Positions 1-11,260 of a stretch of DNA of 48,319 bases are shown in pieces. The position numbers and the translations under genes were made by a program. Each line of letters opens with the position of its first letter. Position 1 is the first letter of the stretch. The stretch spans positions 1 through 48,319 of the forward strand of contig JAFQFR010000052.1 in the NCBI GenBank assembly GCA_017398595.1, in the 5' to 3' direction. The stretch comes from Clostridia bacterium. GTDB lineage: Bacteria > Bacillota > Clostridia > Oscillospirales > CAG-272. The notes under the pieces are model-generated. The model was given only the letters and a program-made list of their open reading frames with translations. It did no database searches and had not been told where the DNA came from.

Positions 1-1971
1 AACCCAGTTTTCGCCGTCCTTGGCAACAGTGATCTTATCGAAGTCAACCTGAACATCTGCGCCATCCAGCTTGCCGGAAAGCGTGCAGCCCTCAACACCG
101 GGAACAACACAAAGTGCTGTAACGGTCAGTTCGATCGCAGGCTGATCTTGGCTGCAATCTTCGCAGGCATAATCCTTATAGCTATGCGTGCCGGTTTTCT
201 CACAAACCGCGCACTTGTGATTATCCGCATCCACAGAAACCCAGCTATGCTCGACAGATACCTCGCAGGTTTGGCAGGTATGTGTGGTTGCATCGGAAGA
301 CCAAGTATGCGACTCCGAATAACCGCAATCCTCGCACATATGGAAAGAGTCACCCGTGCTCAAAGATACATAATTATGATCTTCAGACGCTGCACTACAG
401 GTTGCGCACAGGTGCTTACCATCCGAGGATGCAACCCATACATGCTGATGCGTCAAAGTAGGATTCGTCGTAGCATTGGTCCAGACAGAATCCGAAAGAC
501 CCGTGATCGTCTCCGCAGTTACTCCGGTGCCGGTTGTCCATGTATCACCGCTCTTGGTGTAAGTAGTAGCCAATCCGTCCGAGTCGGCTATCGCCGAGTA
601 ACCGATAACACCGCCGCCGACCAGACCGTCAACTTCGGAAACCGTACCGGTGTTGACACAGTTTGTCACGATAGCAGTCATGGCGCCGTTTGCAGATGCA
701 GTAGTCGGGAAACCGCCTACAACGCCGCCAATATAGCCATACTTTTCGGGAGCCGTATCAAGAGGAGCGCTGGTGACTACACCTGCATTCCAGCAATCAC
801 TGATCTCAACCAACTTTGCGGTTTTCATGGATCTTGCATAACCGACAATACCACCAATAGCAACTTCCTTGCTGGTATAACCGGTGATGGTGCCCTCGTT
901 ATAGCACTGCGATACGGTGATCGGTCCGTAGGTTGCGGTTACCATACCGGCGATACCGCCGCTGAATACATAACTGCCTGCAGTAGAGCTGGTGATTTTG
1001 GCATAGTTTTGGCAGTTTTTAATCACGATCGAAGCTCCAGCCTTTGAGGTCTCGATACGACCGCCGATACCGCCGACAAACGCAGGGCTGTTAATCGGAG
1101 CCTCATTGATACAATCTTGAATCGTAACGTTCACATCAGCAGCCGCAGCATTGACATTTCCCGCAATGCCGGCGCTGTAGCTGTTACCCGTGATAGCGCC
1201 GCTATTGACGCAATTCTTGATCTCTACCGTAGCAGCTGCTTTGCCGGTATAGCTTGCCATAATACCGGAAGCATACGATTTGGTTCCGATCGTGCCCTCG
1301 TTCGTACAACCGATAATTTGAAGCTCAAATCCGGAACCATTGTTTACAATTCTGCCGACGATACCGGCAGGCTGCTCTCCTGTACCGGTGATAGCGCCTT
1401 TATTGGTACAACCGATAATACGCAAAGAATTATCCGTTACATAGGAATCATAACCGCCAATGATACCGGCAGCACGTGCCGCACCGTTGACAGTAACGTC
1501 TGTCGTACAGTTCACAACGGTCAAATCATTACGACCGTAGCCGATCAGTGCACCGGAAGCATTTGCGGTAGTATCTACCGTGCCTTTAAGCTGAACATTC
1601 TTGATCTCCGCACCGCAACCTGCACAACCGAAAAAGCCGGTATAGGAAGACGTTGTATTGATTTTCAAGCCTGAGATGGTATAGTTACCACCGTCAAAAG
1701 TACCGCTGAAGCATCCGTCGGATGCCGTACCCGATGAAGGCGCCGTACCGATCGGATTCTGCTTCAAGTTGCCGGTATACTCGGACAGATCGATATCGTT
1801 GACCACCTTATAATTGCCGTCCAACGGATACTCACTATCCTCGTTCATAAGTTTCAGGATCTGCTCAGGCGTACTGAGCTCGATTACATCCGCTGCTGCT
1901 GCGGGCAATGCCATAAGCATGCCAAGAAGCAAGCAGAGTGCCAAAATGGCACCAAACAGTTTCTTTTGCAT
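1..1971 (-). CDS. Secreted GLUG-like repeat protein with CxxC knuckles (C-terminus outside window)
   Basis: The open frame runs off the left edge; 657 codons are visible. The ATG at 1971 follows GGAGG. A typical signal peptide (MQKK, hydrophobic core, cleavage near AAAA-DVIE) opens the protein, so it is exported. Next comes a segment with NDIDLS and about nine degenerate repeats of the form G-G-I-V/A-G, roughly 15 residues, C-x-N-x-G-x-V/I, resembling GLUG-type beta repeats of surface proteins. From about residue 480 there are five short C-x2-C knuckles spaced by H-x-W or H-x-Y segments, which may bind metal. It is a paralogue of the protein at 22631-24268, sharing the same leader and first domain. 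Function is unknown; adhesion or wall association is only inference. A promoter lies at 2051-2079. Confidence 0.85.
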   Translation of the reverse strand, partial: MQKKLFGAILALCLLLGMLMALPAAAADVIELSTPEQILKLMNEDSEYPLDGNYKVVNDIDLSEYTGNLKQNPIGTAPSSGTASDGCFSGTFDGGNYTISGLKINTTSSYTGFFGCAGCGAEIKNVQLKGTVDTTANASGALIGYGRNDLTVVNCTTDVTVNGAARAAGIIGGYDSYVTDNSLRIIGCTNKGAITGTGEQPAGIVGRIVNNGSGFELQIIGCTNEGTIGTKSYASGIMASYTGKAAATVEIKNCVNSGAITGNSYSAGIAGNVNAAAADVNVTIQDCINEAPINSPAFVGGIGGRIETSKAGASIVIKNCQNYAKITSSTAGSYVFSGGIAGMVTATYGPITVSQCYNEGTITGYTSKEVAIGGIVGYARSMKTAKLVEISDCWNAGVVTSAPLDTAPEKYGYIGGVVGGFPTTASANGAMTAIVTNCVNTGTVSEVDGLVGGGVIGYSAIADSDGLATTYTKSGDTWTTGTGVTAETITGLSDSVWTNATTNPTLTHQHVWVASSDGKHLCATCSAASEDHNYVSLSTGDSFHMCEDCGYSESHTWSSDATTHTCQTCEVSVEHSWVSVDADNHKCAVCEKTGTHSYKDYACEDCSQDQPAIELTVTALCVVPGVEGCTLSGKLDGADVQVDFDKITVAKDGENWV

Positions 1972-2050
1972 AAGTTTTCCTCCTTATTCCGTCTCTGTGA
2001 AAAATTCAATTTGGTCAAATTGTACACAGAAGATGGCTTTCATCTCTTAT

Positions 2051-2079
2051 ATTATAGTAGATTTTGTTCATAAAGTCAA
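2051..2079 (-). promoter_or_regulatory. Consensus promoter for the secreted repeat protein
   Basis: On the minus strand TTGACT (2074-2079) and TATAAT (2051-2056) are separated by 17 bp. The start codon at 1971 lies about 80 bases downstream, leaving a 5' leader of about 70 bases. Confidence 0.75.
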
Positions 2080-2319
2080 ATTTTGGTGCCGATCTTTTTT
2101 TGCAATCGTTTGTCATTGCAAGATAATTTGAAATTTATGCAAACCGATCGATTTATCTGATCCAAAAATGTTCACTTCTTTATTTTATTTGTGCAACATG
2201 CCGATTTTTCCTAAAAATAAACCTTTTTCAGTTTTAAAGGTTTATTTCCGTGCCTGAAAAATTCGGCAGTTTAAACATGATTTTTTATTTTTTTGCACCG
2301 CCTAATTATTTTTTGCACC

Positions 2320-2344
2320 AAAAAAGGAGCCCAAGGCTCCTTTT
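2320..2344 (-). terminator. Intrinsic terminator downstream of the exporter operon
   Basis: AAAAGGAGCC (2322-2331), loop CAA, GGCTCCTTTT (2335-2344). Read on the minus strand the stem is followed by a run of T, so it suits transcripts from the exporter operon ending at 2593. It lies about 250 bases past that stop codon, beyond two other inverted repeats. Confidence 0.65.
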
Positions 2345-2455
2345 CAATAATGTTTATACGAAAAAAAGATGGCATTTGCGCAAAAAACTGTATACCATGC
2401 AGAAGCAGCAAGGAAACCGAATGATTTACGTTAGAACGCCATGATCCCCTCATCC

Positions 2456-2489
2456 GGTGCTACGCACCACCTTCCCCCGAGGGGGAAGG
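2456..2489. repeat. REP-like double hairpin
   Basis: Two adjacent perfect hairpins: GGTGC-TAC-GCACC (2456-2468) and CCTTCCCCC-GA-GGGGGAAGG (2470-2489), preceded by CCCCTCATCC. From memory, similar two-hairpin repeats with CTCATCC and CCTTCCCCC are scattered between genes in Faecalibacterium-like Clostridia. There is no T-run, so it is not a typical terminator. I see only one copy in this window. Confidence 0.5.
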
Positions 2490-2519
2490 CTATATTTATG
2501 CAGCCTGCACCGCGGTCGG

Positions 2520-2543
2520 CGTCTCTGCCGTACGGCAGAGACG
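2520..2543. repeat. 24-bp perfect palindrome
   Basis: The halves CGTCTCTGCCGT and ACGGCAGAGACG form a perfect palindrome with no loop, 50 bases after the stop of the exporter permease gene. No T-run follows. The rest of the 1972-2592 spacer holds the promoter, terminator and double hairpin listed separately, and no convincing gene. Confidence 0.55.
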
Positions 2544-2592
2544 GAATGCGGCGGAACTAATGACCAACAGCAAGCAGACAGTTAGAGCCACA

Positions 2593-3845
<1,253 letters not shown>

Positions 3846-3849
<4 letters not shown>

Positions 3850-4541
3850 CGTACCGCCTCCCCCTCCGAGAGCATACCGTCCCGCATGGTAAAAATGCGG
3901 TCGGTCTCAGCGGCAAGTTCATTGTTGTGTGTGATCAGCACGATCGTCTTCCCCTGCTCTTTATTGAGTTTGTGGAAAAGATCCATCACAAGGCGTCCCG
4001 TCTTGGAATCCAGCGCACCTGTCGGCTCATCGGCAAGGATGATCGCAGGATCGTTTGCCATGGCGCGCGCGATGGAAACGCGCTGCTTTTGTCCGCCCGA
4101 AAGTTCGTTCGGCATATGCCTTGCGCGCTCGCTCATCTCCACCATTTCGAGCAGTTCTTTTGCGCGCGCGGAGCGGGCACGCTTAGAGATGCCCGCATAC
4201 ATCATCGGCAGCTCGACATTGAGCTGTGCGCTGGTGCGCGGGATCAAATTGAAGGTCTGGAACACGAAGCCGATCTTGCGGTTGCGGATGGCGGAAAGCT
4301 CATCGTCGCCCGCATCCTCGACCGGTTCACCATCAAGGTTGTATGTGCCCTCGGTCGCACGGTCGAGCACGCCGATGATATTCATCAGCGTGGACTTGCC
4401 GCTGCCCGATGCACCGACAATGGAGACGAATTCGCCTTCTTTGACCGTAAGATCAATACCATGCAGGATCTCCAGCTCATGCGGCTGGCCGATGTAGAAG
4501 CTCTTGCGAATGCCGTGCATCTCGATAATGGTCTTCGGCAT
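3846..4541 (-). CDS. MacB/LolD-type ABC transporter ATPase
   Basis: A 231-residue nucleotide-binding subunit. Walker A is GASGSGKST near residue 44, the signature is LSGGQKQR, Walker B is AIILADEPTGALD and the H-loop is LITHN. The order and the ADEPTGALDSKTG motif are typical of LolD/MacB-type ATPases that pair with FtsX-fold permeases. The ATG at 4541 lies 2 bases after the adaptor stop, with GGGAGG overlapping the end of that gene, so the three genes form one operon. It powers the permease at 2593-3849. Confidence 0.93.
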
Positions 4542-4543
4542 GA

Positions 4544-6664
4544 TTAGCCTCCCATCATATTGCTGCGCATCTGCATCATGGCGGCAAACATATCGTCCGA
4601 AGCATTTGTATCCACGTTGGAGACGGCGAGCGGCTGACCGATGAGCATCGCGTAGTTTTTCGCATTATCGGCGATGCGTGCACCTGCGTCGAGTCCCGAA
4701 ACGACTGTGTAGATGCCGTCGCTGACACCGATTTCCACCGCTGTGCGCGTCAGCAGAATATTGCCCTCGGCGTCCTCGGAAGCGATCAGTACATAGCTGC
4801 CCTCTGTGTCGGTGAGGATCGCGCTTTCGGGTACGGCGGTCGCATCCTTGGCTTCCTCAATGACATATTCGATGCGGGCGCTGACGCCGATACGCAGGCG
4901 ATCGCTCTTGTCGGTGACGCGCACGACCGTCTCGAACTCGGCATCGTTGGTCGAAAGCACCGAACCGGTCGCATCCTTGGTGGCTGTGGGCGAGATCGAC
5001 TCGATCACGCCGTAGAACACGTCGCTGCCCGTGGCATCCGTCTTGATCTTGACAGGCATACCCTCGCTTACCCGGTCGAGGTCGTATGCCTTGACCGTAG
5101 AGGTGATGACCAGATTATCGGTATCTTCAATAACGAACATAACGCCGGTTGCCGTCTCTCCCTCGTTTGCGTACACTGCCGTGACCGTGCCCGCGATCGG
5201 TGCGGTCACCGTAGTCTTGCCGAGGTCCTCATACAGATTTGCAAGCTGATAGTCCGCAAGCTCGGTGTTGGTGCTGTTCTTGGCGTTTTCATACGCAATG
5301 CGGTAGCTCTCGAGCTGATTTTCGGTGTTGATCTTCGCATTGGTCAGCGAATTCTCGGCATCCGACAGATTGCGCTCTGCGCTCGAAAGTGCGCTCTCGT
5401 ATGCTTCGATCTGATCGTCCACTTTTTCCTTTGCGCTTGTATAATTCTCGGTGGCACTGATCAGCGCTTCCTCGTAGTTATCCAGCGTATCCTCGAGCTT
5501 TTTCTTGGTCGTTTCATACGCAGTCTTTGCGTTTTCATAGGTGGCCTTATAATTTTTCAGCGTTGCCTCGGCAGAGGCATATGTCTTTGCGCGGGTATCG
5601 TCGGCTGTGACGTAGGCATCATACAGATCGTCCAGCGATTCTTCCAATGCATAGATCTGCGCGGAAACCTCGGTGATCTCGGCATCCAGCCGATCGATCT
5701 TGTCCTGATCCTGCGTATCCGCCTTTTCGGTCGTTACCGTGCCGTCCGCAGAGCCTTCGGTGCTGCCCGACTCCGACTTTTCCGGCTTTGCCATTTCTTC
5801 GCGAAGCTCATCTTCCAGATCGTCGAGTTCATCTTGGAGCTTTTTCAATTTTTTCTGCGCGTCCTGATATGCGTCATATGCTTTATCCACCGCATTGTCC
5901 GCACTCACGAGATACGAAGCGTCCTCGGACTCAAAATCGTCTCTGTAGGTCTCGTAGTTATCGCGCGCGGTATTGAGCGTGCGTCTTGCCGTGATCAGGT
6001 CGGCGTTGGTACCATTGTCCAGCTCTTTTTTGAAGTCGTCGTACTGCTCTTTCGCGTTATCCATCGCACGCTTTGCGGAATTGAGCGCGATGATCTCGGC
6101 GCTGTCCTTCTTGGCGAGGTACTCCTCGTAGTCTTCCTTGGCGTCCTCGTATTTTTCGAGTGCGCTGTCATAGGCAGACTGCGCGGACTTCAGTGTTGCG
6201 TTGGTGCCGTCGTTTAGCCCCGCGCGATATGTATCGTAATTCAGCTTCGCCGAAGAAAGATTCAGCGCAGTCGCCTTCTGCGAAGTCGTCATCGACAGTT
6301 CTTTTTCGCGGATGGCGCGATCCAGCGTTTCGGTCTCATAGGTGCAGAGCATGTCGCCCGCATTGACCTTGTCGCCGAGCGATACCGAGATCGTGTCGAT
6401 CTTATAGCTGAGCGTGGAATATACCTTCTTAGTCGTGTCCTCATCGCTCTCGATCAGACCCGTTGCGCTGATGGTATCCGCAACATCACGAGAGGTGATC
6501 TCATAGAGATCGCCCGTGTAGATCGACATACCGATGCCGTTTTTCTGCAGCATCACGCGCGGCACCACAAAAATTGCCGCAACGATCAGCAAGAGCACCA
6601 CGAGAATGATCCACTTCTTCTTACCTTTTTTCTTTTTCTTCTTTTTCACTGTTGTGTCCGCCAT
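4544..6664 (-). CDS. HlyD/MacA-type membrane fusion protein with very long coiled coil
   Basis: A 706-residue first gene of the exporter operon. I place the start at 6664 because GGAGG sits just upstream; an in-frame TTG four codons earlier overlaps that site. The protein opens with a lysine stretch and one transmembrane helix (about residues 20-40), then a barrel/lipoyl half (STLSYKIDTISVSLGDKV), then about 350 residues of charged alpha-helical coiled coil, then the second lipoyl half (TVTAPIAGTVTAVYANEGE) and beta-barrel. The tip contains an acidic and serine-rich insert. The coiled coil is much longer than in MacA (about 370 residues in total), which suggests it spans a thick cell wall. 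It presumably links the permease to substrate or wall. Confidence 0.88.
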   Translation of the reverse strand: MADTTVKKKKKKKGKKKWIILVVLLLIVAAIFVVPRVMLQKNGIGMSIYTGDLYEITSRDVADTISATGLIESDEDTTKKVYSTLSYKIDTISVSLGDKVNAGDMLCTYETETLDRAIREKELSMTTSQKATALNLSSAKLNYDTYRAGLNDGTNATLKSAQSAYDSALEKYEDAKEDYEEYLAKKDSAEIIALNSAKRAMDNAKEQYDDFKKELDNGTNADLITARRTLNTARDNYETYRDDFESEDASYLVSADNAVDKAYDAYQDAQKKLKKLQDELDDLEDELREEMAKPEKSESGSTEGSADGTVTTEKADTQDQDKIDRLDAEITEVSAQIYALEESLDDLYDAYVTADDTRAKTYASAEATLKNYKATYENAKTAYETTKKKLEDTLDNYEEALISATENYTSAKEKVDDQIEAYESALSSAERNLSDAENSLTNAKINTENQLESYRIAYENAKNSTNTELADYQLANLYEDLGKTTVTAPIAGTVTAVYANEGETATGVMFVIEDTDNLVITSTVKAYDLDRVSEGMPVKIKTDATGSDVFYGVIESISPTATKDATGSVLSTNDAEFETVVRVTDKSDRLRIGVSARIEYVIEEAKDATAVPESAILTDTEGSYVLIASEDAEGNILLTRTAVEIGVSDGIYTVVSGLDAGARIADNAKNYAMLIGQPLAVSNVDTNASDDMFAAMMQMRSNMMGG

Positions 6665-6700
6665 AATTGCCTCCAAAACGATCCTTTCCTTAATTTAACC

Positions 6701-6727
6701 TTAAAACACACCTATTAAAACACACCT
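6701..6727 (-). repeat. Tandem 13-bp direct repeat upstream of the exporter operon
   Basis: TTAAAACACACCT occurs at 6701-6713 and again at 6715-6727, a 14-bp period, 37 to 63 bases before the adaptor start. On the minus strand this reads as two AGGTGTGTTTTAA units. Position and tandem form suggest an operator, for example for a response regulator, but no regulator gene is nearby. Confidence 0.5.
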
Positions 6728-6758
6728 TTGTGACGCCTGTATGAATGAAAACCGAAAT

Positions 6759-7403
6759 TTAATGTAAATTTACAAAGCTTTCCCATACGCCGCCGCTCGG
6801 CAGTGCCGAAAAGTGCATTTCACTGCCGCTTTCGGGGTGCGCAAAGGTGAGTACATGTGAAAACAGCGCGATCTCCTTGGCATGATCCACTGCGCCGTAC
6901 TTTCCATCACCGACAAGCGGCATTTTGCGCGAGGAAAACTGCACACGGATCTGGTGCGATCTGCCCGTATGCAGCGTGATGCGCACGAGCGAGAGCCCGT
7001 CCGCGCTGTCCAGCGTCTCATAGGCAAGCGAAGCACGCTTCACGCCCTTTCGCTCGCGGGTAACGACGTAGCTTTTGTTTTTTCGCGCATCCTTGAACAA
7101 AAGGTCGGTATATTCGCCTTCCCGCGGCTCGGGCGCGCCGTGCACCGCGGCAAGGTAGACTTTTTGCAGTTTGTTTTCGGCAATTGCCGCCGACAGTGCG
7201 GCGGCAGCTTTCTTCGTCAGTGCATACACCATCACGCCGCCGACCGCGCGGTCGAGTCTGTGTACGGGGTACACCTCACTGACACCAAGCGTCTCACGGA
7301 TCAAGGGGCATACACTCTCCCCTGCCGCGCCGTCCTCGCTGAGCAGTCCGACCGGTTTAACGATCACGGCGATGGATCTGTCACTGTATAAAACTTCAAG
7401 CAT
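6759..7403 (-). CDS. RluA-family RNA pseudouridine synthase
   Basis: A 214-residue protein with the family motif VHRLDRAVGGVMVYA, whose Asp is the catalytic nucleophile, and the later HTGRSHQIRVQF motif that shapes the active site. It lacks an N-terminal S4 domain, so it is a short RluA/RluC-like form. It converts uridine to pseudouridine in rRNA or tRNA; the target base cannot be read from sequence. The start at 7403 has AGGAG upstream (GAGGAGAAGATC-ATG). It follows the hisS terminator, so it is probably its own unit. Confidence 0.9.
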   Translation of the reverse strand: MLEVLYSDRSIAVIVKPVGLLSEDGAAGESVCPLIRETLGVSEVYPVHRLDRAVGGVMVYALTKKAAAALSAAIAENKLQKVYLAAVHGAPEPREGEYTDLLFKDARKNKSYVVTRERKGVKRASLAYETLDSADGLSLVRITLHTGRSHQIRVQFSSRKMPLVGDGKYGAVDHAKEIALFSHVLTFAHPESGSEMHFSALPSGGVWESFVNLH

Positions 7404-7423
7404 GATCTTCTCCTCGTAAAGCC

Positions 7424-7447
7424 AAAAGGCGGCAAACGCCGCCTTTT
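7424..7447 (-). terminator. Intrinsic terminator after hisS
   Basis: AAAAGGCGGC, loop, GCCGCCTTTT directly after the hisS stop codon at 7451. The stem is GC-rich with T on the 3' side for minus-strand transcription. Confidence 0.75.
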
Positions 7448-7450
7448 CTT

Positions 7451-8770
7451 TTATTTTGAAATCTTCTCTGCAGCTTCGGCTGCAGTGAGCAGTTCCTGCT
7501 CGCCTGTGGTCATGTTCTTGAGCATGATCTTGCCCGCTTCTGCCTCGCTGTCACCGACCAATGCAACATAGGGGATGCCGCTGCGGTTGGCAAACTTCAT
7601 CTTGGGCTTCATGCCCTTATCCAGGCAATATACGTCTACATTGAGCCCTGCCGCACGCATAGCAGCCGCACTCTCGAGCACAAATTCGATGTGGTTCTTA
7701 TCCATCGGGATAAAGAGCACGTCGGTCAGGCTCTTGCGGTCATCCGAGAGGATGTTCTCGCTGCGCAGCTGGGAGAACAGACGCGTGAGACCGATCGAGA
7801 TGCCGATGCCGGGCAGGCGGTCATCGGTGTAATAGCCGGTGAGGTTATCGTAGCGGCCGCCCGAGCATACACTGCCGAGCGCGGGGTAGTCCACCATCTT
7901 GGTCTCATAAACCGTACCGGTGTAATAATCCAGACCGCGTGCAATGGTGAGGTCAATGGCGATATTCTTTTCGGGAATACCGTACATATACGCGTAGGAT
8001 ACAACGGTGCCAAGCTCGTCCACGCCCGTCTTAAAGGTCTCATCGTCGCAATCTACCTTGGCAAGTGCGTCCAGTACCTCGGCGTTTGTACCGCTGATGC
8101 TGATAAAGTTCAGGATCTTGTCCGCAGCCGCGCCGTCCACACCGAACTCGGCGAGCTCTGCCATGACCTTCTCCGCACCGATCTTTTCCAGCTTGTCGAT
8201 GGTGCGCAGGATGTCGCCGATCTTGTCGGCGAGTCCGAGCGAAGAGAAGAAGCCGTTGAGCACCTTGCGGTTGTTGATACGGACCACAAACTGACCGAAG
8301 TTCAGCTTAGTGAACACGTTGTAAATGACCGCGGGCATCTCGGCATCGTACATGAGATCCAGCTCCTCGGAGCCGATGATGTCAATATCGCACTGATAGA
8401 ACTCGCGGAAACGTCCCTTCTGCGGACGCTCGCCGCGGTAAACCTTGCTCATCTGATAGCGCTTGAACGGGAACACAAGATCTGCCTTGTGCAGCGCGAC
8501 ATAGCGTGCCAGCGGCACGGTCAGATCAAAGCGCATCGACAGGTCGGTGTCGCCCTTGGTAAAGCGGTAGATCTGCTTCTCGGTCTCGCCGCCCGCCTTG
8601 GCAAGCAGGACATTCGAGTACTCGAGCACAGGGGTGTCGAGCGGCAGAAAGCCGAAGCTTTCATACACCTCGCGGATGGTATCATACATTCTGTTGAACA
8701 GGATCTGGTCGGGGGGAAGCAGCTCCATAGTGCCCTGCAGCACGCGGGGCTCGGTTTTATTCGTAGACAT
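7451..8770 (-). CDS. hisS: Histidine--tRNA ligase
   Basis: A 439-residue class II synthetase charging tRNA-His. Visible markers are the motif 2 region MSKVYRGERPQKGRFREFYQ, the histidine-A loop RGLDYYTGTVYET, GGRYDNL and a C-terminal anticodon-binding domain starting near DVLFIPMDK. The start at 8770 is preferred over an ATG two codons upstream because AAGGAG then has a 7-base spacing. It lies 17 bases after the stop of the ABC exporter gene, so the two may be cotranscribed. No T-box leader is visible in front. Confidence 0.96.
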   Translation of the reverse strand: MSTNKTEPRVLQGTMELLPPDQILFNRMYDTIREVYESFGFLPLDTPVLEYSNVLLAKAGGETEKQIYRFTKGDTDLSMRFDLTVPLARYVALHKADLVFPFKRYQMSKVYRGERPQKGRFREFYQCDIDIIGSEELDLMYDAEMPAVIYNVFTKLNFGQFVVRINNRKVLNGFFSSLGLADKIGDILRTIDKLEKIGAEKVMAELAEFGVDGAAADKILNFISISGTNAEVLDALAKVDCDDETFKTGVDELGTVVSYAYMYGIPEKNIAIDLTIARGLDYYTGTVYETKMVDYPALGSVCSGGRYDNLTGYYTDDRLPGIGISIGLTRLFSQLRSENILSDDRKSLTDVLFIPMDKNHIEFVLESAAAMRAAGLNVDVYCLDKGMKPKMKFANRSGIPYVALVGDSEAEAGKIMLKNMTTGEQELLTAAEAAEKISK

Positions 8771-8787
8771 GGTCATTCTCCTTAAAA

Positions 8788-10506
<1,719 letters not shown>

Positions 10507-10623
10507 GTTTTTTGTCCTTTGTAAATTTAACATTATAATATTATAATAGAAGCGCGCCGCAAAGTCAATTGTATTGGGCAAAAAAGGTAGATTTAGGCAG
10601 GATGCAAAGCGTGAAAGCAATAG

Positions 10624-10647
10624 AAAAAGCACCGCAAAGCGGTGCTT
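10624..10647 (-). terminator. Intrinsic terminator after the flavoprotein gene
   Basis: AAGCACCGC-AAA-GCGGTGCTT (10627-10647). On the minus strand it runs into a T-run, fitting termination of the aldo/keto reductase-flavoprotein operon, which ends at 10713. Confidence 0.7.
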
Positions 10648-10712
10648 AAGATTTTTTCGCCGGTTTTCATGGGAATTGGAACTCCCACGCTACGCTTCAA
10701 CTCTTACAGCCA

Positions 10713-11249
10713 TTATACGCGCTTGCCCATCTCATAGGCTTCACGAATAGAAGCGGTATTTTTGATCTCGCCTTTTTCATAAACGCCCATACCGTATAGG
10801 ATTCCTTTTTCATTCGCGCCTTCTACACAATCCGCGTATCCACGGAAACAAGCGAGTATCGTTTCTGCCGCTTCCTTTGCACCGTCAGCGGCGGTCACGA
10901 TATAATAGAACTCTTTATCTTTCACTTCTGTCCAACGGGCAACACTGCGATCAATAACCGCTTTAAGCTGTGCATCGATGGAATAAAAATACACGGGACT
11001 TGCGAGAACCATAACATCACAGTCGATCATTTTCTGCATAACTTCTGCCATATCGTCCTGGATAGCGCATTCACCCGTGCCACGGCATGCATAGCAGGCA
11101 CGGCAGTAGCCGATGTTCTTTTCAGCTACACGAATCTTTTCCACATCGTGCCCGGCTTCCATAGCACCTCTCGCGAATGCATCACACAGGATGTCAGAGT
11201 TGCCGTTTTTACGCGGGCTTCCCGATAAAATCAAAACTTTCTTGCTCAT
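10713..11249 (-). CDS. Iron-sulfur flavoprotein / NADPH-dependent FMN reductase family
   Basis: A 178-residue flavodoxin-fold protein. The N-terminal FMN phosphate loop reads SGSPRKNGNSD, followed by a cysteine cluster CRACYACRGTGEC, typical of iron-sulfur flavoproteins and related oxidoreductases, and the flavin-contacting stretch ASPVYFYS. The start at 11249 is chosen over the adjacent ATG because GGAG then has a 7-base spacing. Its start region overlaps the end of the reductase gene by a few bases at most, so they form one operon behind the MerR-type promoter at 12209-12239. A role in electron transfer or detoxification of electrophiles is inferred from that context. Confidence 0.85.
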   Translation of the reverse strand: MSKKVLILSGSPRKNGNSDILCDAFARGAMEAGHDVEKIRVAEKNIGYCRACYACRGTGECAIQDDMAEVMQKMIDCDVMVLASPVYFYSIDAQLKAVIDRSVARWTEVKDKEFYYIVTAADGAKEAAETILACFRGYADCVEGANEKGILYGMGVYEKGEIKNTASIREAYEMGKRV

Positions 11250-11260
11250 CATCAAACTCC

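Noticed and set aside
148..2131. Plus-strand open frames across the first secreted protein
   Set aside because: They mirror a repetitive minus-strand gene with a clear signal peptide, ribosome site and consensus promoter.
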